From assembly GCF_040361195.1 (NCBI RefSeq), contig NZ_APNE01000010.1: 64,000 nucleotides of DNA; one strand, given 5' to 3'. The notes under the pieces are model-generated. The model ran no database searches. It was not told where the DNA came from and was given only the letters and a program-made list of their open reading frames with translations. Source of the DNA: Salinisphaera hydrothermalis (lineage in GTDB: Bacteria > Pseudomonadota > Gammaproteobacteria > Nevskiales > Salinisphaeraceae). A program made the position numbers and the translations under genes. How positions within the stretch are numbered: position 1 is the first letter of the stretch; every line of letters starts with the position of its first letter. This document shows positions 52,368-60,142 of this stretch, one piece after another.

Positions 52368-52485
52368 GGTCGGCTCCCTGATCGCATGACGCACATAGGG
52401 CGCCGTTAGGTTGTGTGGTGGCATGTTGAGCGGTCGCAAAACGGCCGTAGGCCGCATCCCGGTAAAACTCGTAGGGGCTGAACAT
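52339..52485 (-). CDS. Aromatic-rich small ORF overlapping the DAHP synthase start
   Basis: 48 codons beginning MFSPYEFYRDAAYGRF, with six Phe/Tyr in the first 16, then a CASC motif. It lies after the attenuator terminator and its last 29 bp overlap the synthase start in another frame. GAGG precedes the ATG by about 11 bp. It could be a second regulatory peptide, a small protein or chance. Confidence 0.4.
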   Translation of the reverse strand: MFSPYEFYRDAAYGRFATAQHATTQPNGALCASCDQGADHVPAKRHGS

Positions 52486-52530
52486 CGTCTTTCGATCCTC
52501 GCGTTGCATCGATGCCGTCGTCACGGCAAG

Positions 52531-52566
52531 AAAAAAACCCCCGGCCGGGAGATCCGACCGAGGGTT
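52531..52566 (-). terminator. Attenuator terminator of the DAHP synthase leader
   Basis: On the minus strand AACCCTCGGTCGG and CCGGCCGGGGGTT form the stem (52566-52538) around a 5-nt loop, followed by seven T (52537-52531). It stands between the leader peptide and the synthase, 164 bp before the gene. Confidence 0.88.
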
Positions 52567-52598
52567 TTGGCAAACGCGTGGTCAGGCTCCCGAGTCCG

Positions 52599-52644
52599 GG
52601 CGCCTGTCCGTATTGGTTCAGGCGCCTGTGCGGCTAAACCAATA
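52599..52644 (-). promoter_or_regulatory. Attenuator pairing segments of the aro leader
   Basis: UAUUGGUU (52644-52637), which contains the Tyr-Trp-Phe codons, can pair with AACCAAUA (52618-52611). Alternatively GGCGCCUG (52626-52619) can pair with CAGGCGCC (52606-52599). Mutually exclusive pairings around the control codons are the form of a ribosome-mediated attenuator. Confidence 0.65.
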
Positions 52645-52707
52645 CCCGTAAAACTTGTGCGATTGTGATTCCGCGCACGAACACGCCGTCGCCGCGGCGA
52701 CAGACAT
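52618..52707 (-). CDS. Aromatic leader peptide of the DAHP synthase attenuator
   Basis: 29-codon peptide: MSVAAATACSCAESQSHK, then FYGYWF, then SRTGA and stop. Five of six consecutive control residues are Phe, Tyr or Trp, the three products of the pathway. An in-frame ATG at 52737 would give 39 residues; neither start has a strong ribosome binding site. The stop is 52 bp before the terminator stem, as expected for a leader whose translation controls read-through. Confidence 0.75.
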   Translation of the reverse strand: MSVAAATACSCAESQSHKFYGYWFSRTGA

Positions 52708-52747
52708 CGGTCGTGTATTGAGAACGGGTTCACGCATAACGGGACCG

Positions 52748-52777
52748 AGATTAGGCCAGGTCGGGCCCGGAAATCAA
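52748..52777 (-). promoter_or_regulatory. Candidate promoter of the aro leader
   Basis: TTGATT (52777-52772) and TAATCT (52753-52748), 18-bp spacer, placing the start about 30-40 bp before the leader ATG. It overlaps the end of mnmC. Match is moderate. Confidence 0.4.
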
Positions 52778-54774
52778 CCGCCGCGAATCAGTTCACGCAC
52801 GAACCAGCGGCCGGGATGCAACGCATCCACTTCGCCGGCCGCCCGCGGCACCGGCTCGTCGCACAGTCGCGAGGCCAGAATCTCGGCGCTCAGCGGCGCG
52901 CTGACCAGCCCGTGCGCGCCATGGGCCAGACTAGTCCACAGGCCACGGCGATGCCTGCCCGGCACATCGGGGATACGCCGCGCATCGAGCGCCAGCGCGG
53001 CATAATCGCGGCGCCAGGCGGCAGTATCCGGCACCGGCCCAACACAGGGCATGCGATCGCGCCCGGTACAACGAAACGCCACGCGTGCCGCCACCGGCGG
53101 GCCCAGACGGCCAGCCAGCGCCGGGGCGATCTCGGCCAGCATGGCGCGGTTCGCGTCGTCGTCGGCGCTGCGCGCGGCCGCGTCGGCCCGGTCGCGCTGG
53201 AAACTCGCGCCCGCATACAGCCAATCTTCCAGCGCCGGCAGCGCGTAGCCCCGCCCACAGATCACGCAATCCGGCGCAAACGCAGGATCGGTCGACGCGA
53301 ACGCGCTGACCTGTCCCCGCACCGTCGTCAGCGGCGGCAGATCAACACACAGCGCCGGCGCCGCACCCGCGCATGCCAACACCACGTGCTCGTAATCGGC
53401 CCGGCCGCCGTCGGCATTGGCCAGCCGCCAACCCGAGTCGATCGACTCGAGCGCGGTGACCGCGCGGCGATACAACGTCGCGCCACTGCGTTCGAACAAC
53501 AATCGACACAGGCGATCCGGGCGCACCCAGCCGGCCGACGAGTAGTACAGCCCGCCGCGGACGTCGCCGGACAGCGGCGTACCCGCGAGGCGGGCCGCCG
53601 TTGCCGCATCGACCCCGCGCATGAGGGTCGGCGGCACGGCCAGCCGGTCGAGGCATTTGCGCTGACGGGCAGCCTCCGCCTCATCGCGCGCCAGCTGCAG
53701 CAGGCCACAGTCGGACCAGAGCGTGCGTGTACTATCGAGATCGGCCAGCCAGCGCCGGACATAATCCAGCGCGGCCAGCTGGAAGCGCGTCCGCGCGTCG
53801 CCGTTGGACGCCGGGCGGACGTGCAACGCCGCCTGAGCGTTGCCCGAGGCGGCCCCGGCCACGCCGAGCGGATCGTAGAGATCGCAACGCTGACCGCGCC
53901 GGGCCAGCGCTTCGGCCACCGATGTGCCCGCAATACCGGCGCCGATCACGGCGATACGCCCCGCCGTGCCCGCCCGCGGCGGCTCGAACCAGGGCCGCCG
54001 TCGACGCGCCGCGGCGATCGCCGGCGCGCTCGCGGTGCTTGCCAATGTGCCCTGCAGCATCTCGCGCTTGCGGCCGGCACCGGGACGTTTTTCGCATTCG
54101 AAGCCGACCGCGGCGGCGTGCTCGCGCACAGCTCGAGCACAGCTGTAAGTGGCGAAGGTCGCGCCCGGCCGGCTGGCCGCGGCCAATCCGGCAAACACGC
54201 GCGCGCTCCACATCGCCGGATTGCGCGCGGGGGCAAAACCATCCAGAAACCAGGCATCGACGCGACCGTCGAACCCATTCAGCGCCGTGTCGACATCATC
54301 GAAGATCAGGTCGAGCGTGACGCGATCATCCAGCCGCAGGCGATGCGTGCCGCGCAGCAACGCCGGCCAGCCATTCGCCAGCCGGCAAGCGTTGCCGTGC
54401 AGTTCCGGATCATCGGCCCACAACGCGCGCAGATCGTCCGCACAGAGCGGATGGCGTTCGATCGACACCAGATGCAGCCGCGCCGCTGCAGGCGCCACCT
54501 CGCGGAACAAACGCCAGGCCAGCAGCATATTGCGCCCGGTACCGAAGCCGGTCTCGCCGATCACGAACGCCCGCGATGCCGACCAGCGGGCCCAACGAGC
54601 GGCCAGATCGTTGCCGTCGAGAAACACGTGCCGCGATTCGGCGAGACCGTCGTCGGCCGAGAAATACACGTCGTCATAGGCCGGCGCGCGCGGCGTGCGC
54701 CCGGCGATATCGATCGTGGCCGGTTCGATACCGAGCGTACGTCCCTCGTCCTGGCTCATATCGGGGCCCGCCAT
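52774..54774 (-). CDS. mnmC: Bifunctional tRNA mnm5s2U biosynthesis protein MnmC
   Basis: Finishes the wobble-uridine modification: the FAD domain removes carboxymethyl from cmnm5(s2)U34 and the methyltransferase domain methylates nm5(s2)U34. 666 residues. N-terminal methyltransferase (1-245) with APAYDDVYFS, GETGFGTGRNMLLAWRLF, DAWFLDGFAPARNPAMW; C-terminal oxidase with IAVIGAGIAGTSVAEALARRG, ASGNAQAAL and GLWTSLAHGAHGLVSAPLSAE split over the flavin site. ATG at 54774, or residue 6 (MSQDEGRT). Confidence 0.95.
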   Translation of the reverse strand: MAGPDMSQDEGRTLGIEPATIDIAGRTPRAPAYDDVYFSADDGLAESRHVFLDGNDLAARWARWSASRAFVIGETGFGTGRNMLLAWRLFREVAPAAARLHLVSIERHPLCADDLRALWADDPELHGNACRLANGWPALLRGTHRLRLDDRVTLDLIFDDVDTALNGFDGRVDAWFLDGFAPARNPAMWSARVFAGLAAASRPGATFATYSCARAVREHAAAVGFECEKRPGAGRKREMLQGTLASTASAPAIAAARRRRPWFEPPRAGTAGRIAVIGAGIAGTSVAEALARRGQRCDLYDPLGVAGAASGNAQAALHVRPASNGDARTRFQLAALDYVRRWLADLDSTRTLWSDCGLLQLARDEAEAARQRKCLDRLAVPPTLMRGVDAATAARLAGTPLSGDVRGGLYYSSAGWVRPDRLCRLLFERSGATLYRRAVTALESIDSGWRLANADGGRADYEHVVLACAGAAPALCVDLPPLTTVRGQVSAFASTDPAFAPDCVICGRGYALPALEDWLYAGASFQRDRADAAARSADDDANRAMLAEIAPALAGRLGPPVAARVAFRCTGRDRMPCVGPVPDTAAWRRDYAALALDARRIPDVPGRHRRGLWTSLAHGAHGLVSAPLSAEILASRLCDEPVPRAAGEVDALHPGRWFVRELIRGG

Positions 54775-54894
54775 GGCTTGATCAATTTATGACCAATACG
54801 CCGCGAGCGCCCGTCGCGCCGACAATCGAGACGGTTCCACCCATGTCGCGCACAGGGTTGTCCACAGCGACTGTGTGTAACGTCGCGCATCCCA

Positions 54895-56046
54895 CTACGG
54901 CCTCAGCATCTGAAACGCATGTTCGATGCCGAACGGCACGAAGGGCAAGCCGACCAGCCCCAGCATCAGCAGCCGCACGAGCGGCCGATCGAGCATGCCG
55001 TCCGCCAACCGCCGATCACGGGCGGCAAACGCGATGGCCACAATAAGCAGCGCGAAACCGAGCTTGCACCAGCGCGCATAGTCGGTGCCCAGCGCATACA
55101 TCGGCAGCACGGCGAACGGCGTCAGCAGAATCAGCGCCGAGGCACGCCGCGCGCGATGAAGCACCGCGATCAGCGTGACCAGCAGCAGCCAGATGATCGC
55201 CCCGCAGACGACGTCGAACCCGGTATAGACGCCGTGGCGCCAGTACTGGTCCACCAGCACGACATTACCCTCGAGCGGGCGTGTCCAGACCTTGACCGCT
55301 GCTGGAAAGACGAACCGCCCGAGGCGATCCGCCAGCGCCTGATAGCCCGGTTCGTAACGCCCCCAGAGCAGCAGCGCGATGCCGACGGCCAGCACCACCG
55401 CCAGCAGCGGCCACAGATGGCGCCACACCGTACGCCGGTCGAGCCGAGCCGCGTCGTGCAGCCGATCCAGCGTATAGGCGATCAGCATCGGCACGCCGAT
55501 AAAAAAATAAATCTCGTGCGTCAGCAGCGCCGCGGCCGTCACCAGCGCCGGCCCAAGCACCGCGCCCTTGCGGATCCAGGCCAACGAGCCAACGAGCATG
55601 ACCAGCAGCACGAAATCGAAGCGCCCGATATCGGAACCGAGATTGATCAACCCGAAGGAACCGAACAACGTCGCGGCCGTGAACACGGCCGCCGTCGGCC
55701 AACGTGTCTCGCGCCAGAGCCGGCTGAGAAAAATAGCCGCGAGTGCCGCCAGCGTCGCGTCCACGACCAGGTTGAATAACAGCGTGGCATCCACCCAGCG
55801 CTGGCCGTGAAACGGCGCGAACAGGTTGGACAACAAGGCCCGTTTGACGAAGCCGTACTGGAAGTAATTGATTTCGTAGTGGGCCAGCGTGTAGTGATAC
55901 AGCCAGACGATCTTGTCCGGCTGCATCAGCGAGTCGACGAGGCGCGGCGAGAACCGATGCACCTCGAGCAGGCCGAAGGCCGCGCAGGCCATCCCGGCCA
56001 GGAAAATTGCCGTCGTCACGCCCAGACGCCGGGCCGTGTTCGTCAT
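54895..56046 (-). CDS. Polytopic membrane protein of unknown function
   Basis: 383 residues, about ten membrane segments. After the first helix comes a periplasmic-type loop (HRFSPRLVDSLMQPDKIVWLY HYTLAHYEINYFQYG region), and LGSDIGRFDFVLLVML follows, an arrangement reminiscent of GT-C-fold glycosyltransferases or EpsG-like proteins, but I cannot assign it. ATG at 56046 (MTNTARRLGV) is chosen since a cleaner membrane start follows. Confidence 0.75.
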   Translation of the reverse strand: MTNTARRLGVTTAIFLAGMACAAFGLLEVHRFSPRLVDSLMQPDKIVWLYHYTLAHYEINYFQYGFVKRALLSNLFAPFHGQRWVDATLLFNLVVDATLAALAAIFLSRLWRETRWPTAAVFTAATLFGSFGLINLGSDIGRFDFVLLVMLVGSLAWIRKGAVLGPALVTAAALLTHEIYFFIGVPMLIAYTLDRLHDAARLDRRTVWRHLWPLLAVVLAVGIALLLWGRYEPGYQALADRLGRFVFPAAVKVWTRPLEGNVVLVDQYWRHGVYTGFDVVCGAIIWLLLVTLIAVLHRARRASALILLTPFAVLPMYALGTDYARWCKLGFALLIVAIAFAARDRRLADGMLDRPLVRLLMLGLVGLPFVPFGIEHAFQMLRP

Positions 56047-56256
56047 GATCGCTGCGCTTGATACCCCCAACGGGTTCGCATCATAGACCAGCCGGGCCGC
56101 GCGGACCTTCACATTGGTCAAATTCTGATCAGAGCTTGCCGGAAACACCACTCAGCAACGATTCGGCAACGCTCGCCACCGGTTTCGAACAGGGTTGTCC
56201 ACAGCGACTGTGCAAAACCGGTCGCCCGTCCACCAGCGATCTGCAATCATGCCGGC

Positions 56257-56670
56257 ATGGACGAACAAAGCGTTGTCAATTCGCGGGTGCTGCGCTGGCT
56301 ACTGCGGGCGCTTGCGGGGTTGTGCATCGGCCTCGGCGCAATCGGCATCGTATTACCCGGGCTGCCGACCACGCCGTTCCTGCTGGTCGCGGCATGGGCC
56401 GCGGGCAAATCGTCGCCCGCGCTGCGCCGCCGATTGCGTGCGCACCCGCACTTCGGCCCGGCCCTGGTGGCTTGGCAGGACCACGGCGCGATCCCGCGGC
56501 GCGCAAAATGGCTGGCCGTTACTCTGATGGCCGCCAGCTGGATCCTGCTTTGGTTCAGCATCGAACATCGCGGTGTCATCGGCCTGGTGGGCGCTATGCT
56601 CGCGGCAATGGCCGTGTTTCTTTTCACCCGCCCCGAGCCGGCACCGGCGGAGTCCGAAAGCCGAAACTAA
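56257..56670 (+). CDS. YbaN-family (DUF454) membrane protein
   Basis: 137 residues, three or four membrane segments. The family signature LGAIGIVLPGLPTTPFLLVAAWA is complete, followed by HPHFGPALVAWQDHGAIPRRAKWLA. Function unknown in all bacteria that I know of. Its 3' end overlaps the convergent BLUF gene by 4 bp. Confidence 0.9.
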   Translation: MDEQSVVNSRVLRWLLRALAGLCIGLGAIGIVLPGLPTTPFLLVAAWAAGKSSPALRRRLRAHPHFGPALVAWQDHGAIPRRAKWLAVTLMAASWILLWFSIEHRGVIGLVGAMLAAMAVFLFTRPEPAPAESESRN

Positions 56671-57101
56671 GCCAGCGCGCTGTCTGCCATGTTGGCCTTG
56701 AGCGTGTCGTAGATGGCCTCGCCGTCCAACGCCGACGGATCGAACGCGGAGGTCTTCGCGATGTCGGCGAACCGGTCGACGTTCGCCGCGGCGCCGACAT
56801 AGGCCATCGACCAGTGTGCGAAACCGCGCGCGCTGCGGCGATCGAACGCCAGTACTCTCAACCCCGAATGCCGGGCGTCGCATTGAATACGTTCGAGGGT
56901 GGCCTGGATCGCCCCATACGGGCCTTCCAGAACCTGCGCGAAGCAGCCGCCATTGAACATCAAAGCGCCGGTGACATTCGCGGCCGCGTTGTTACGCCGC
57001 GAGCATTCGAGAATGCTCTCAATCTCAGCGCGAACCGCCTCGGCATCGCCTGCGAGGGCGTTGCGGCTGAAATACACCAGCCGATACAACGATTCGGTCA
57101 T
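56667..57101 (-). CDS. BLUF-domain blue-light sensor
   Basis: 144 residues, a stand-alone BLUF protein that should bind FAD. The key residues are present: tyrosine in LYRLVYFSRN, asparagine in NNAAANVTGALMF, glutamine in CFAQVLEG, and the W/M pair in HWSMAYVG. The last 45 residues are helical and may contact a partner. It overlaps the stop of the upstream GGDEF-EAL gene by 4 bp, so the two are translationally coupled and probably work together. Confidence 0.93.
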   Translation of the reverse strand: MTESLYRLVYFSRNALAGDAEAVRAEIESILECSRRNNAAANVTGALMFNGGCFAQVLEGPYGAIQATLERIQCDARHSGLRVLAFDRRSARGFAHWSMAYVGAAANVDRFADIAKTSAFDPSALDGEAIYDTLKANMADSALA

Positions 57102-58738
57102 GCGATTTGTTCCTGCTCGGCATGGCGCAGAAAGGGTTCCGGATCGAAGCGGCTTATATAGGCCGCCACGTCTTCGGCCGGCATCGGCCGCGAGATGTAG
57201 TAGCCCTGGACGCTGTGGCAGCCGATCGCCCGGATCGCGGCGAATTGATCCGGCGTTTCCACGCCTTCGGCGATGGTCGTAACACCGAGGCTCGTTCCAA
57301 GCGCCAGAATGGCCGAAATGAGCGCCTGTGATCGCGACGAATGCTCGCTCTGCACGAACGATTTGTCGATCTTGATCTTGGAAAACGGAAAACTATTGAG
57401 ATAGCTCAGCGAGGCATAGCCCGTGCCGAAATCGTCCATGGCGATCGACACGCCCATGCGATTCAGCGACCAGAGCCGCTCCAGCACCTCGGGCGATTCC
57501 GTCAGCAACACACCTTCGGTCACCTCGATTTCGAGCCGCGAGGCCGCCAGGCCGCTGTCCTTAAGCGCGGCGGAGACGATTTGGATGATATCGTCATTTT
57601 CGAACTGGACCGGCGATACATTGACCGCCACGGTAAGGGTCGGATCCGCCCAGCCTGCTGCTTCGAAGCAGGCGCTGCGAATCACCCAGGCGCCGATGGC
57701 ATGGATCTCGCCGATCTCTTCGGCCAGAGGGATGAACTCGGCCGGGGAAATCGGCCCGCGCACCGGTTGCACCCATCGCAGCAGCGCCTCGAAGCCCGAA
57801 ATCCGCCCATCCCGGGTCGAATTCTGGGGCTGATAGACAAGCACGAATTCGCGTAGGCCAAGCGCGCGCCGCAGATCGAATTCGATCTGGTGACGCGCCA
57901 GCGCACGGGCTTCCAAATCCGGGTCGAACACACAGTACCGCGCCCGCCCCAACCCCTTGGCCTGGTACAACGCCAAAGCGGCGTGCTTGAGCAGATCGTC
58001 GAGCGCGGCCGTGCCATGACCGAGCATCGCGACGCCGACACTGGCGCTGATCTCCACCGGATGACCCTCGATCAGAAACAGCCGACTCATGACCTCGGTG
58101 AGACGCTGGGCCAGCCCGTGGGCCGCGTCCGGTTGACGTGCATCGGTTTGCAGCACGAGAAATTCGTCGCCGCCAAGCCGGATCAGCACGTCGTCCTCGC
58201 GAGTGAGTTTGCGTAGCCGATCGGCCGTCAGCCGTAACAGCTCGTCACCGGCGGCATGGCCGAGTGTATCGTTGACCTGCTTGAAACGATCGAGATCGAT
58301 CACCAGCGCAGCCACTGTCGGGCGAACGGCATGCTCGCACAGCGTGGCGAGATGACGTTCATACATCAGACGATTGCCGATTCCGGTCAGGGGATCCAGC
58401 TGGGCCGCCAGCCCACAGTCGTCGGCCACCGGCCAGCCGCGAGCGCCCACCACCAATCGCTGACCGTCCCGGCGTGCGCCGATATACAGCGTCACCGGAT
58501 TCGGCGCATGCTCATTCAGCGTCACTGCCCCGGCCTCGTTGGAGCACAACCGCCGCTCGAGCGTCTGGCGGGTGTCGGGACCGAGATCGCAAGCCCAGCT
58601 CGTGATCGCGGGCCGCCCAGAGACGGTTTCAAGAGCGAGGAGCGTCGCGAACGCCGGATTGGCGTAGACCACGACATTACGCTCATCAAGCAGCGCAAGG
58701 CCGGTATCGAGATTTTCCCAGCGCAGCGTTTCGGTCAT
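57098..58738 (-). CDS. PAS-GGDEF-EAL c-di-GMP signalling protein
   Basis: 546 residues, no membrane segment. Residues 1-110 form a PAS-like domain (LDTGLALLDERNVVVYANPA). The GGDEF domain has DPLTGIGNR and an intact RLGGDEF. The EAL domain has GFEALLRW, NVSPVQF, EVTEG, DDFGTGYASL, KIDKSFV, EGVETPDQ and QGYYISRP, all catalytic positions present, so phosphodiesterase activity is likely; cyclase activity is possible. ATG 58738 (MTETLRW) or 58759. Coupled to BLUF downstream. Confidence 0.94.
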   Translation of the reverse strand: MTETLRWENLDTGLALLDERNVVVYANPAFATLLALETVSGRPAITSWACDLGPDTRQTLERRLCSNEAGAVTLNEHAPNPVTLYIGARRDGQRLVVGARGWPVADDCGLAAQLDPLTGIGNRLMYERHLATLCEHAVRPTVAALVIDLDRFKQVNDTLGHAAGDELLRLTADRLRKLTREDDVLIRLGGDEFLVLQTDARQPDAAHGLAQRLTEVMSRLFLIEGHPVEISASVGVAMLGHGTAALDDLLKHAALALYQAKGLGRARYCVFDPDLEARALARHQIEFDLRRALGLREFVLVYQPQNSTRDGRISGFEALLRWVQPVRGPISPAEFIPLAEEIGEIHAIGAWVIRSACFEAAGWADPTLTVAVNVSPVQFENDDIIQIVSAALKDSGLAASRLEIEVTEGVLLTESPEVLERLWSLNRMGVSIAMDDFGTGYASLSYLNSFPFSKIKIDKSFVQSEHSSRSQALISAILALGTSLGVTTIAEGVETPDQFAAIRAIGCHSVQGYYISRPMPAEDVAAYISRFDPEPFLRHAEQEQIA

Positions 58739-58889
58739 CGGTCGCTCCGCCCGTGACACGACGGCGCAGCTGTTTGCATATCAGACCGAGCCTATCGACC
58801 GCGACCCGCGAATCTTTAGCGCACAATCCAATTAAAGCTGAACGGAACCGCCCTCTCAGCCCCGTTATCTCGTTCGGGCGTCGCTACTT

Positions 58890-60067
58890 GAAGAAAACGA
58901 TCCGCAGATGACGCCGATTACACAGATGGCGGTTTGACTTTCGCGATATAGCGGATTCGACGCGCAAACCGGAGGTGGCGTTGGCCGGCACGCCTAACGC
59001 GGAGGCGGTTCTCGAAACGAAGCCGCAAAGACCATTCGCGCCATGATCGAAGCAGTGTCTCCAACGATCAACCGCGATCTGTGTGCATCGGTGTCGATCT
59101 GCGGATCAATGCCTTACGGAACGAAGGAAACAATCGTCCGGCGCGCTCCAACCCACTGACGTCGTAAATCGAGTCCGCCAATCAACGCCAATGACGCTAA
59201 TGGCGGATCTGCATTCGACCCGGCCGGGGCTGTGCGCCGTTGTGTTTTTGGAACTTCGTTCGGCCAAAGAAACTGTCCGCAGATCGACGCCGATTCACGC
59301 AGATGCGGTTCGGCTTTCGCGGCATAGCCGCTTCGAGGCGCCAAGCGGAGGCGGAGTTCACTGTCACGCCTGACTCGAAGGCGGTGCTCAAGAACAAAGC
59401 GGCAAAGACCATTCGCGCCGCGATCGAAGTAGTGCCTCCAGCGAGCAACCGTGATCTGTGTGCATCGGTGTCGATCTGCGGATCACGGCCTTACGAAACG
59501 AAGGAAACAATCGTCCGGCGCGCTCCAACCCGCTGACGTCGTAAATCGAGTCCGCCAATCAACGCCAATGACGCTAATGGCGGATCTGCATTCGACGCGG
59601 CCGGGGCTGTGCGCCGTTGTGTTTTTGAACTTCGTTCGGCCAAAGAAACTGTCCGCAGATCGACGCCGATTCACGCAGATGCGGTTCGGCTTTCGCGGCA
59701 TAGCCGCTTCGAGGCGCCAAGCGGAGGCGGAGTTCACTGTCACGTCTGACTCGAAGGCGGTGCTCAAGAACAAAGCGGCAAAGACCATTCGCGCCACGAT
59801 CGAAGCAGGGTCTCCGGCGTCAACCGCGATCTGTGTGCATCGGCGTCGATCTGCGGATCAATGCCTTACGGAACGAAGAGAGCAGTCGTGCGGCGCCTCC
59901 AAACCGCGCATGTCGTAAATCGAGCCCGCCAATCAATCTGTGCAATCTGTGAAATCAGCGGATAAACGCCTTAATGAACGAAGCAAAAGGCCACACGGCG
60001 CCCCGAAACCGCGGAGGTCGCAAACCTCAGTCCGCCATTTGCATATTTGGCGTTCATTGGCGGACTG
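58890..60067. repeat. Repeat array II: tandem units of about 376 bp
   Basis: No gene seen between the GGDEF-EAL start and the PQQ dehydrogenase stop. The block ACCGCGATCTGTGTGCATCG recurs at 59071, 59448 (one change) and 59823, spacing 377 and 375 bp; TCCGCCA ... TGGCGGA hairpins at 59174-59207 and 59551-59584 are 377 bp apart. A diverged first unit starts near 58890, and the array ends with a CAGTCCGCCA / TGGCGGACTG hairpin at 60028-60067. It shares units and ends with array I at 22.4-23.1 kb. Short open frames inside repeat with the unit and are not convincing genes. Confidence 0.85.
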
Positions 60068-60142
60068 AAAACGTCAAACACCAGCGCCAGCCCCTATAAC
60101 GCCCCAGCCCCTCGACTGCTCGTCTACTGCTCTTGGGCCGGC

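Noticed and set aside
52816..54792. Plus-strand open frame of 658 codons opposite mnmC
   Set aside because: Antisense to a conserved two-domain enzyme; no recognisable domain, very rich in Arg and Gln.
59240..59918. Repeated small proteins starting near 59240 and 59451-59600
   Set aside because: They recur because the 376-bp DNA unit recurs; no ribosome sites, and the frame is not kept in the diverged first unit or in array I.
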